From NCBI GenBank assembly GCA_964203055.1, contig CAXNKS010000003.1, forward strand, positions 1 to 64,000: a DNA stretch of 64,000 nucleotides, read 5' to 3'. The translations under genes were made by a program, and so were the position numbers. Below the pieces are notes generated by a model. That model ran no database searches. It had not been told where the DNA came from and saw nothing but the letters and a program-made list of their open reading frames with translations. Positions 45,108-53,329 of this stretch are shown one piece after another (position 1 is the first letter of the stretch; each line of letters starts with the position of its first letter). The DNA is from Fontibacterium temperatum (GTDB lineage Bacteria; Pseudomonadota; Alphaproteobacteria; Pelagibacterales; Pelagibacteraceae).

Positions 45108-45659
45108 CTAATTAACTTTGAAGGTACTGATAACTTTATAAGACCTATCGACTATGATCATCTCACCAGAGCTTGCAAATGCACCAGCTAGCCCATCGAT
45201 TGTTGTATGATGAGCAACAAATATATAATTTTTATTCTTATCTAATTTTTCAATAAATTCTTTAGTTTTTTTCATATATGCGGGTGTTTTGCTAGAATCT
45301 GCAAAGGTAGAATTTAATCCTGAAAAAGTTTCAAAATCTTTAAATGCGTTTCTTGCTGTATCTTTGCATCTACAATATTCGGATGAATAAACTTTTTCAA
45401 AAGAGATATTATTTCTTTTGAAAAATTCACCTATTCGTTTTGCTTGCTCAATACCTTCTGCTGATAAATTTCTTTGGGTTTTACAATCATTTAAATTAAA
45501 ATGTGCAGGATCGCCTGTTCCTGGAGCGTCTGAATGCCTAATAAGAATTAACTTTCCGCCCTCTTTTAAATCTTTAATAACCTTCTGCTCATTTGCAAAA
45601 GCTGGAAAAAAGCTTGTTATGCTTAAAAGACATACAAAAATTATCGATCTTATTTGCAT
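45108..45659 (-). CDS. Secreted histidine phosphatase superfamily protein
   Basis: A 183-residue protein with a signal peptide (MQIRSIIFVCLLSITSFFPAFA). The RHG motif is LIRHSDAPGTG, a second catalytic segment is VYSSEYCRCKDTA, and the second histidine lies in YIFVAHHTTIDGLAG. Periplasmic phosphatase; substrate unknown. Divergent from the small 45718 gene. Confidence 0.82.
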   Translation of the reverse strand: MQIRSIIFVCLLSITSFFPAFANEQKVIKDLKEGGKLILIRHSDAPGTGDPAHFNLNDCKTQRNLSAEGIEQAKRIGEFFKRNNISFEKVYSSEYCRCKDTARNAFKDFETFSGLNSTFADSSKTPAYMKKTKEFIEKLDKNKNYIFVAHHTTIDGLAGAFASSGEMIIVDRSYKVISTFKVN

Positions 45660-45717
45660 TATATTAGTCTGGCAGTTGACTTCGAATAGTCATAATTAAC
45701 ATTTAATTTACAAAATA

Positions 45718-45849
45718 ATGACTAAATATTTAATTACTTTAATAGTTTTTTTAATTGCTGCAATACTATTTATTTATTTGCGCAGTAAAAAAAATAAAAT
45801 TAGAGAGCTAAAAAAAGATCCCAGAACAGGAACTTTTAGCGATATTTAA
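45718..45849 (+). CDS. Forty-three-residue membrane peptide
   Basis: Frame ATG 45718 to TAA 45847-45849: MTKYLITLIVFLIAAILFIYL, then the basic tail RSKKNKIRELKKDPRTGTF. One clear hydrophobic span followed by positive charge (N-out or hairpin anchor). Lies 23 bases upstream of the DUF2721 gene on the same strand, probably one transcript. No family recognised. Confidence 0.5.
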   Translation: MTKYLITLIVFLIAAILFIYLRSKKNKIRELKKDPRTGTFSDI

Positions 45850-45872
45850 AAATAATTATTTTTAATATTTAA

Positions 45873-46301
45873 ATGGAAAGCTTCTTTATCTATCCAGCCT
45901 TACTATTTCCGGCCATACCATTAATGATGACCAATTTTACTCATCGTTATAATAGCTGCGCTGCATTAGTTAGAAAAATTCATGCTGAAATTATTGAAAA
46001 AAAAATAGACACAAAAGATGTTATGGGCAGAAGATATATTGCTCAAATAAAAACTTTAACTTATAGAATAAAACTTATTAAACTTATTCAAACTCTTTCG
46101 GGAATTGCTTTATTTTCAAACCTATTAACTATTTTTTTTGGTTACATTCAAAAACCTGATATTTCATTAAACTGTTTTGGAATGGCAGTTGTTTTATTTG
46201 GAATTGCAATTATTTTATTTGTAATTGAAGTTCAAATGTCTGCTCGTGCTTTAGAATATCATTTGACTGACCTTAAGGAAAAAGAAGATAATATTTTTTA
46301 A
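45873..46301 (+). CDS. DUF2721 family membrane protein
   Basis: A 142-residue protein with three hydrophobic spans; N-terminal PALLFPAIPLMMTNFTHRYNSCAALVRKIH is the family hallmark, and residues 81-115 are two helices. The C-terminus SARALEYHLTDLKEKEDNIF is helical and cytosolic. Function unknown. Confidence 0.7.
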   Translation: MESFFIYPALLFPAIPLMMTNFTHRYNSCAALVRKIHAEIIEKKIDTKDVMGRRYIAQIKTLTYRIKLIKLIQTLSGIALFSNLLTIFFGYIQKPDISLNCFGMAVVLFGIAIILFVIEVQMSARALEYHLTDLKEKEDNIF

Positions 46302-46585
46302 TACCAATCAAAAGATCAAGTCTTTGATCATTTGTGATTACATTGACAACATAGAATGTTAGATTCGTACTTGAATGGAATTATTTTTTATTTATGATTT
46401 TATTTTTGCTAAATACTTAATTTTTATGAAAAATAATTAATGCGACAAATTGAGTTTGAAGCTATTTTTATCTTTGAAAATTAATCGCTATTCCTACTAA
46501 AATACTCAGAATTAAAGGTTGTATTTATTTTATTAGTATTTGACATTAAATATGAAAATAATTAATCATACACCATTCAAAAACA
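46302..46585. other. Gene-free 284-base stretch upstream of the iron permease gene
   Basis: AT-rich. Contains the small dyad GATCAA (46315-46320) / TTGATC near its left end and several possible minus-10/minus-35 combinations. No frame longer than a few dozen codons and no recognisable iron-responsive box could be identified by eye. Confidence 0.35.
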
Positions 46586-47233
46586 ATGACTGAAACTCTA
46601 ACTCCTTATTTAAGTTCTTTTTTTATTCTTTTTAGAGAAGGATTCGAAGCTTTATTAATTTCTATTCTGGTATTCACATATTTAGATAAAATGAATGCAA
46701 GACATCATCGTCCTGCTGTCATGTGGGGGTTGGTTGCTGGGGTAGTTGTATCCTTGCTTACTGCTCTAGCTGTAAAAAAAATTGCAGCAATAACACACGC
46801 TCATGAAGAATTGTTTGAAGGTTCAGTGATGTTGATTGCTTCTGGTATGTTAGCTTACGTTGCTTATTTTAGTCATAACGCAAAAAAACATGTTGAAGGA
46901 AAAGTAGATAAAGCTATTTCTACGGGGAATCCTTTCTTTTTGTCTCTTACAGTTTTTTTTGCAATTATACGAGAGGGCTTTGAAATAGTTTTATTTTACG
47001 CCGCTTTATTTACTTCTGCAATTTACAGTACAGTACCTGTGATTGCTGGTGCAATTACTGGTACATTGGCTCTAGTATTTGTTTATTTTGGTCTAAATAA
47101 AATTACAAAAATAATGCCGATGGGGACTTTCTTTAGAGTTTCAAGCATTCTACTATTGTTGCTTTCGGTTTACTTTGGGTATGAAGGTGCAAAAGAATTT
47201 TATGCAGGCTTGCGTGAACTAAAAGTAATCTAA
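46586..47233 (+). CDS. FTR1-family iron permease
   Basis: A 215-residue polytopic protein with both REGFE motifs: Arg17-Glu21 (LFREGFEALL) and Arg129-Glu133 (IIREGFEIVLF), which bind iron in FTR1/EfeU. Shorter than EfeU (about 276). No EfeO/EfeB partners lie nearby; instead the MbfA gene follows 31 bases downstream. Confidence 0.85.
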   Translation: MTETLTPYLSSFFILFREGFEALLISILVFTYLDKMNARHHRPAVMWGLVAGVVVSLLTALAVKKIAAITHAHEELFEGSVMLIASGMLAYVAYFSHNAKKHVEGKVDKAISTGNPFFLSLTVFFAIIREGFEIVLFYAALFTSAIYSTVPVIAGAITGTLALVFVYFGLNKITKIMPMGTFFRVSSILLLLLSVYFGYEGAKEFYAGLRELKVI

Positions 47234-47264
47234 TTTATAAATTTAAAATTAGTAATTAATATTA

Positions 47265-48243
47265 ATGATACCTGGCTTTAGTTATAGAAGAAGATTTTCA
47301 GATCTTTCTGAAAAAGAAATATTAGCATTAGCTATTTCTTCTGAAGAAGATGATGCTTCGATTTACAGAAACTACGCAGAGAGCTTAATGCAAGGATTAT
47401 CCAGACACTGCAAAAATATTTTTAGATATGGCAAGAGTTGAAGATGGCCATAGAAAAATTTTAATTAATAAATTTCAGTCAAGATTTGGTGAGAACATTC
47501 CTCTTATCAGAAGAGAACATGTTTCAGGTTTTTACGCTCGAAAACCAGTATGGCTTATAAAAAATCTGAGTGTTGATAGGATTAGATTGGAATCTGAAAT
47601 GATGGAAAGAGACGCTTATAATTTTTATATAAAAGCAGCTCAAGCAACAACTGATGCTGGAACTAGAAAATTACTTGGTGATCTTGCTGCAGCTGAAGCC
47701 GGACACACGTCTTTTGCGGATAAATTAATAGAATCTCACGCAAGTGGTGATGCAAAAGAAATTGAAGCGAGAACTTCTAAAAGACAATTTGTTTTAACAT
47801 GGGTTCAGCCTGGTTTAGCTGGATTAATGGATGGCTCTGTTTCAACCTTAGCTCCAATCTTTGCGACAGCATTTGCAACACAAAATACTTGGACAACTTT
47901 TGTTGTAGGTCTCGCTGCATCTATTGGTGCCGGAATATCTATGGGGTTAACTGAAGCCGTATCAGATGACGGTGCAATTTCTGGCAGAGGCTCTCCTCTA
48001 AAACGAGGCATTGCATCTGGAGTCATGACTGCAGTCGGTGGATTGGGACATGCTCTACCATATTTAATACCACATTTTTGGACAGCCACTGTTCTTGCAA
48101 TGATTGTTGTATTCTTTGAACTGTGGGCGATTGTTTGGATTCAAAATAAATATATGGAAGCTCCATTTTTTAGAGCAACACTTCAAGTTGTTGTCGGAGG
48201 AGCGTTAGTTCTTGCTGTTGGAGTTCTTATTGGAACAGGTTAA
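47265..48243 (+). CDS. mbfA: Membrane-bound ferritin MbfA (ferritin-like domain plus VIT1), one frameshift
   Basis: The N-terminal frame (ATG 47265, MIPGFSYRRRFSDLSEKE) carries EEDDASIYRNYAE; after a one-base shift near 47393 the main frame continues DYPDTAKIFLDMARVEDGHR, ESEMMERDAYNFYIKAA and AAAEAGHTSFADKLIESH, giving the E...ExxH ferritin-like di-iron ligands, and then the VIT1 half with GLMDGSVSTLAPIFATAF, ISMGLTEAVSDDG and helices to the end. Joined length about 325 residues as in rhizobial MbfA, an Irr-controlled iron exporter/store. Follows the FTR1 gene closely. Confidence 0.88.
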
Positions 48244-49506
48244 TTAAGATCTATAATCAGCGTTAATTGAAATATATTCAGCGTTAAAGTCACAAGTATA
48301 AGCAGTAAATTTTCCTTTACCTAAATTTAAATTTACATCAAAAATAATATTGTCACCAAGCATATAATTTTTAACTTTTTGTTCATCATAACTTGGCACC
48401 TGCATTCCATATTTTGTAATTAAAGAATCTCCAATTTTAATTTCAATTTTTTCCTGTTTTACTCTTTCATTAGTTTTGCCAATCGCCATTAAAATTCTAC
48501 CCCAATTAGGATCGCTTCCTGCAAGTGCAGTTTTTACAAGCGGTGAATTTGCAATAGACATAGCAACCTCTTTTGCAAATTTATCATTCGAAGCGCCCGT
48601 TACATTTATAGTAAGAAATTTTTTAGCGCCCTCGCCATCTAAAACAACTTGCTTTGAAAGGTCTAGCATCACTTCATAAAGCGCCTTTTCAAAATCTTTC
48701 GCAGCTTTAGAATTAATATCGTTAATAATTCTATTTTTAGCTTTTTTAGTTGAGAAAACTAAAACCATATCGTTTGTTGAAGTGTCGCCATCAACTGTAA
48801 TTGCATTAAATGTATTTTCGGTATTTCTTTTCAACATTTTATTTAAAACCTCTTGAGAAATATTCGCATCAGTAAAAATAAAACCAAACATCGTTGCCAT
48901 ATTTGGCGCTATCATTCCTGAACCTTTTGCAATACCCGCTATATTTATAAAATCTTTATTAGTTTGCACTACAGCACAGCTCATTTTTCCAAATGTATCT
49001 GTGGTCATAATAGATAAGGCCTGTTTAATCCAAGTTAACTTTATAGGTCTTTTTAATTTTTCAATTAAATTTGGAAGAGCGTTCTTAACTTTTGCAAGTG
49101 GAAATGGTTGACCAATAACACCTGTGGATGCAAATAAAATTTGTTTGTTTGAAATTTTTTTCTTATCTAAAAAAAATTTTGATAATTCAATAATACTATT
49201 TAATCCTTGTTTGCCTGTGTATGCATTAGCATTTCTAGTATTAACTAATAAAGCTCTAACATCTTTTTTATTCGCTTTAACATTCCAATCAATACAAACA
49301 GATCTTGTAGAAGACTTTGTGTAAACTCCAGAAAATATCGCGCCTTCTGGAAAATAAAATAAACTCACATCGTCTCTATTTGTATTATATAAGCCTGCGC
49401 TTACCGTTGAAATCTCCAGCCCATCAATACTTGGCATCTCGGGAAAATCTTTAGTAACTCTATTAAGTTGTTTTTTATTAAAAAAATTTTGAAATAGCGT
49501 AGTCAT
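48244..49506 (-). CDS. argJ: Bifunctional ornithine acetyltransferase / N-acetylglutamate synthase ArgJ
   Basis: A 420-residue arginine-biosynthesis enzyme. The self-cleavage site lies in MATMFGFIFTDA (Thr nucleophile region reads IAPNMATMFG; cut before the Thr), and VDGDTSTNDM and GSDPNWGRILMAIGKT are family motifs. Transfers acetyl from N-acetylornithine to glutamate. Convergent end 1 base after mbfA; divergent from secA. Confidence 0.93.
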   Translation of the reverse strand: MTTLFQNFFNKKQLNRVTKDFPEMPSIDGLEISTVSAGLYNTNRDDVSLFYFPEGAIFSGVYTKSSTRSVCIDWNVKANKKDVRALLVNTRNANAYTGKQGLNSIIELSKFFLDKKKISNKQILFASTGVIGQPFPLAKVKNALPNLIEKLKRPIKLTWIKQALSIMTTDTFGKMSCAVVQTNKDFINIAGIAKGSGMIAPNMATMFGFIFTDANISQEVLNKMLKRNTENTFNAITVDGDTSTNDMVLVFSTKKAKNRIINDINSKAAKDFEKALYEVMLDLSKQVVLDGEGAKKFLTINVTGASNDKFAKEVAMSIANSPLVKTALAGSDPNWGRILMAIGKTNERVKQEKIEIKIGDSLITKYGMQVPSYDEQKVKNYMLGDNIIFDVNLNLGKGKFTAYTCDFNAEYISINADYRS

Positions 49507-49588
49507 GTGTATTTTATTTAGTATTTTTTCAGTTATAAGGTAGTTGTTAAATTTATACTATTTAATTTATCTGCAATAATATCTCAAA

Positions 49589-52174
49589 ATGATACCTGGT
49601 TTAAACATTTTAAAAAAAATATTTAAAACGTCTAACGAACGTAAGCTTGTTGAGATAAGGCCGTTAGTTGAAAAAATTAATTCATTAGAACCTGAAATCC
49701 AAAAGCTTTCAGATCAAGAGCTAAAGAACAAAACACAAGAATTTAAAAAAAGAATTAAAAATGGAGAAAATTTAAACAAAATTTTACCAGAAGCATTTGC
49801 TTGTGTTCGTGAAGCAAGTGTTAGAACTACAGGACAAAGACATTTTGATGTGCAGTTACTTGGAGGAATTATTCTTCATCAGGGCAATATTTCAGAAATG
49901 AAAACTGGAGAAGGAAAAACATTAGTTGCAACTTTGCCCGCTTATTTAAATAGCTTAACGGAAAAGGGCGTTCATGTTGTAACGGTGAATGATTATCTTG
50001 CAAAACGTGACTCTGAATGGATGTCAAAAATTTATAATTTTTTAGGAGTCAGTGTTGGCTGCATCATCAATGGTATCGATGATGTTAGTAGAAAAGCTCA
50101 ATACGAATGCGACATTACTTACGGAACAAATAATGAATTTGGATTTGATTATTTAAGAGACAACATGAAATATTCAATTCCTGAGATGGTGCAGAGAAAA
50201 CATTATTTCTGTATTGTTGATGAGGTAGATAGTATTTTAATTGATGAAGCCAGAACTCCGTTAATTATTTCCGGCCCCACAGAAGATAATTCCTCTCAAT
50301 ATTTTTTATGCAACAAATTAGTTAATCAATTAAGTAAGGAACATTATGATACTGATGAAAAAGATCGCAGCGCTTTGCTAACGGAAAAAGGAATAGATTT
50401 TATTGAAGATAAATTAAGAAAAATAAATTTATTAAAAGGTGCTAGTTTTTACGATCCACAAAATTTATCTATCGTTCATCACATTAATCAGTCTTTAAGA
50501 GCAAATATGCTTTTCAGCAAGGACAAGGATTATATCATCAAAGATAATCAAATTTATATTATTGATGAGTTCACGGGTCGTATTATGGAAGGCAGACGAT
50601 ACTCTGATGGCCTGCATCAAGCAATCGAAGCAAAAGAAGGAGTCCAAATTCAAAATGAGAATCAAACTTTAGCTTCAATAACATTCCAAAATTATTTTAG
50701 ATTGTATGAAAAACTTTCGGGTATGACCGGAACTGCAATGACAGAGGCTGAAGAGTTTTACGAAATTTATAAATTAGATGTAGTTGAATTGCCAACGAAT
50801 AGGCCCATGATTAGAAAAGATTTTAATGATAAAATTTTTAGAACTGAAAAAGAAAAGTTTAATGCAATTATAAAACAAATTGTCGAAGCCAATGAAAAAA
50901 AGCAGCCTGTTTTAATTGGAACTACTAGTATTGAAAAATCTGAAAGAATTTCAAAAATTTTAAAACAAGAATCTATAAAACATAATGTTTTAAATGCAAA
51001 ATTTCATGAACAAGAGGCAAGTATCATTGCCCAAGCAGGAAGAATTAGTGCAGTTACAATTGCAACAAATATGGCGGGTAGAGGAACCGACATTCAACTT
51101 GGTGGTAATTTAGATCTAAAAATTAAAGAAGGTGGAACTAATGATAAAATTCTAGTTGAGAAAACTAAACAAGAGCATGAAGAAGAGAAAGCAAAAGTAT
51201 TAGCTAGTGGCGGGTTATTCGTTGTTGGAACTGAACGTCATGAAAGTAGAAGAATAGATAATCAATTACGAGGTCGAACTGGAAGACAAGGCGATATGGG
51301 CGCTTCCATTTTTTATTTAAGTTTACAAGATGATCTGATGAGAATTTTTGGATCTGAAAAAATTGATTTTATGTTGCAAAAACTAGGTCTTAAAGAAGGA
51401 GAATCTATAGATCACCCTTGGATCAATAAAGCCTTAGAGAAAGCACAGCAAAGAGTTGAGGGAAGAAATTTTGATATTAGAAAAACTTTATTGCAATTCG
51501 ACGATGTAATGAATGATCAGCGAAAAGTAATTTTTGAACAAAGATTAGGAGTAATAAAAAATCAAAATATTTACAATGTAGTAAACGATATCTTTGATGA
51601 GATGATAGAAAATTTAATTAGTGAAATACGTAACTACAGGGACAGTGCTGATATTAATTCAAAAAAATTAATTAAAACAAAAACAGAACGTTTAAGCGGA
51701 ACTAAAATTGATGATAATGATTTTGATGCTTGGCTTTCAAAAAGCAGTTCTGAGCAAAAAGAATTCTTAAAAAATCACTTTGATCAAAGAAGAAATGCAA
51801 GAATTACTACTGCTGGAGATGAAATTAACAAAGATGTTGAAAAGAGAATTTTTCTACAAAACCTTGATTATGAATGGAGAAGTCACTTACAATATCTTGA
51901 ACAATTAAGACAAGTAATTGGTCTTAGAGGTTATGGTCAAAAAAATCCATTAGATGAATATAAGAGAGAAAGTTTTAATTTATTTAAAGATTTACTTTCA
52001 AAAATTAAAGAAAATTTAATTATGTTCTTAATTAATATTCAAGTAACAAAAGAAGATAGACTACCACAATCACAACAACCTCCTGTTCAAGAAAAGATCT
52101 CAAGAAATGCTTCTTGTAATTGTGGATCTGGTAAAAAATATAAAAATTGCTGCGGCGCTTTAAGCAAAAATTAA
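49589..52174 (+). CDS. secA: Preprotein translocase ATPase SecA
   Basis: An 861-residue ATPase motor that drives Sec export. Walker A MKTGEGKTLVA, DEVDSILIDEART (Walker B), NMAGRGTDIQLGG and ERHESRRIDNQLRGRTGRQGD, and the C-terminal zinc-binding tail CNCGSGKKYKNCCG that contacts SecB and lipids. Slightly shorter than E. coli SecA (901). Its last 15 bases overlap the convergent accA end. Confidence 0.96.
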   Translation: MIPGLNILKKIFKTSNERKLVEIRPLVEKINSLEPEIQKLSDQELKNKTQEFKKRIKNGENLNKILPEAFACVREASVRTTGQRHFDVQLLGGIILHQGNISEMKTGEGKTLVATLPAYLNSLTEKGVHVVTVNDYLAKRDSEWMSKIYNFLGVSVGCIINGIDDVSRKAQYECDITYGTNNEFGFDYLRDNMKYSIPEMVQRKHYFCIVDEVDSILIDEARTPLIISGPTEDNSSQYFLCNKLVNQLSKEHYDTDEKDRSALLTEKGIDFIEDKLRKINLLKGASFYDPQNLSIVHHINQSLRANMLFSKDKDYIIKDNQIYIIDEFTGRIMEGRRYSDGLHQAIEAKEGVQIQNENQTLASITFQNYFRLYEKLSGMTGTAMTEAEEFYEIYKLDVVELPTNRPMIRKDFNDKIFRTEKEKFNAIIKQIVEANEKKQPVLIGTTSIEKSERISKILKQESIKHNVLNAKFHEQEASIIAQAGRISAVTIATNMAGRGTDIQLGGNLDLKIKEGGTNDKILVEKTKQEHEEEKAKVLASGGLFVVGTERHESRRIDNQLRGRTGRQGDMGASIFYLSLQDDLMRIFGSEKIDFMLQKLGLKEGESIDHPWINKALEKAQQRVEGRNFDIRKTLLQFDDVMNDQRKVIFEQRLGVIKNQNIYNVVNDIFDEMIENLISEIRNYRDSADINSKKLIKTKTERLSGTKIDDNDFDAWLSKSSSEQKEFLKNHFDQRRNARITTAGDEINKDVEKRIFLQNLDYEWRSHLQYLEQLRQVIGLRGYGQKNPLDEYKRESFNLFKDLLSKIKENLIMFLINIQVTKEDRLPQSQQPPVQEKISRNASCNCGSGKKYKNCCGALSKN

Positions 52175-53266
52175 AGCTAAAATAAATAAAATCACTATAA
52201 CAACAACTGTTGCAACTAATCTACGATTATTCTGAAGTAATAATTTCCAATTAAACGGATTAAAAGTAACGGTGTTGATATGTGTATCTTTGTAGAATTC
52301 TTCTTTAGTAATCATCACATCTCTTCCTATGCTTAAAAATCTATTTTTTCGTTGATAAATAAGCTCTTCAGGAGATATTTGCATTAGTTCATTTAAATTT
52401 TTTTTAATACTCGATGTAACATTTACAACCATTTCATCGTGATTTCGATGAGCTCCGCCTTTTGGCTCTTTAATAATTTCATCAATAATTTTATTTTCAA
52501 ATAAATCTTGTGAAGAAATTTTCATAGCTTCTGCTGCTTCTTTTGCTTTTTTAGGGTCACGCCAAAGAATAGACGCACATCCCTCTGGAGATATTACTGA
52601 ATAGACAGAATATTCTAACATTAAAACTTTATTGGCAGTTGCAAGTGCTATAGCACCTCCTGAGCCGCCTTCTCCTATAACAACAGAAATCATTGGAACT
52701 TTTACATTAAGACAACACTCAATACATTTGGCAATGGCCTCTGCTTGTCCTCTCTCTTCTGCTCCTTTTCCAGGATAAGCTCCTGGCGTATCTATAAATG
52801 TAATAATTGGAATATTAAGTCTATCCGCCAGATTCATTAAACGCATGCTCTTGCGGTACCCTTCTGGTCTCATCATTCCAAAATTTCTTTGGATTCGAGA
52901 CTGAGTATCATTTCCCTTTTCTTGACCAATAACTAAAACAGAAATCCCATCAAGAGTTGCAAATCCTGCTAATACAGATTGGTCTTCTCCATATAATCGA
53001 TCTCCGGATAGATTTGTAAAATCTGGAAAAATCTTTTGAATATAATTAATAGAACGTGGTCTAAATTCATGTCTTGCAACTTTTGTTTTTTGCCAGCGAT
53101 TAAGATTTCCATAAGCTCTCTCTAGTGCTTCATTTAATCTTCTTTCAGCATCAACAACTGAAGGATTTTCAATGATAGTAATTCCCTTTGCAAGATAAGG
53201 GGCTTTTAGTTCCTGAACTCTTTGATCTAATACTTTAATATCGTCTTCAAAATCTAAGTAATTCAT
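52160..53266 (-). CDS. accA: Acetyl-CoA carboxylase carboxyltransferase alpha subunit, with a C-terminal membrane anchor
   Basis: Carboxyl transfer to acetyl-CoA, first step of fatty acid synthesis. Residues 1-317 match AccA: DFTNLSGDRLYGED, GRDVMI region, IDTPGAYPGKGAEERGQ and VIGEGGSGGAIAL. Known AccA proteins end at about 317-319; this one is 368 and the last 50 residues add a linker (EEFYKDTHINTVTFNPFNWK) and a hydrophobic helix (LVATVVVIVILFILALIFA) that predicts a tail anchor in the inner membrane. Divergent from aceB; overlaps secA end. Confidence 0.92.
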   Translation of the reverse strand: MNYLDFEDDIKVLDQRVQELKAPYLAKGITIIENPSVVDAERRLNEALERAYGNLNRWQKTKVARHEFRPRSINYIQKIFPDFTNLSGDRLYGEDQSVLAGFATLDGISVLVIGQEKGNDTQSRIQRNFGMMRPEGYRKSMRLMNLADRLNIPIITFIDTPGAYPGKGAEERGQAEAIAKCIECCLNVKVPMISVVIGEGGSGGAIALATANKVLMLEYSVYSVISPEGCASILWRDPKKAKEAAEAMKISSQDLFENKIIDEIIKEPKGGAHRNHDEMVVNVTSSIKKNLNELMQISPEELIYQRKNRFLSIGRDVMITKEEFYKDTHINTVTFNPFNWKLLLQNNRRLVATVVVIVILFILALIFA

Positions 53267-53329
53267 TAAATAATCTTATTTTTATACATATTGAGTTACA
53301 ATAAAGTTTATATATAAATTGTGCGGTAT

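Noticed and set aside
52160..53266. The accA C-terminal helix as an artefact of read-through
   Set aside because: The frame is continuous with one stop and the extension begins with a normal linker, so a frameshift is not needed; kept as a real extension pending comparison with relatives.
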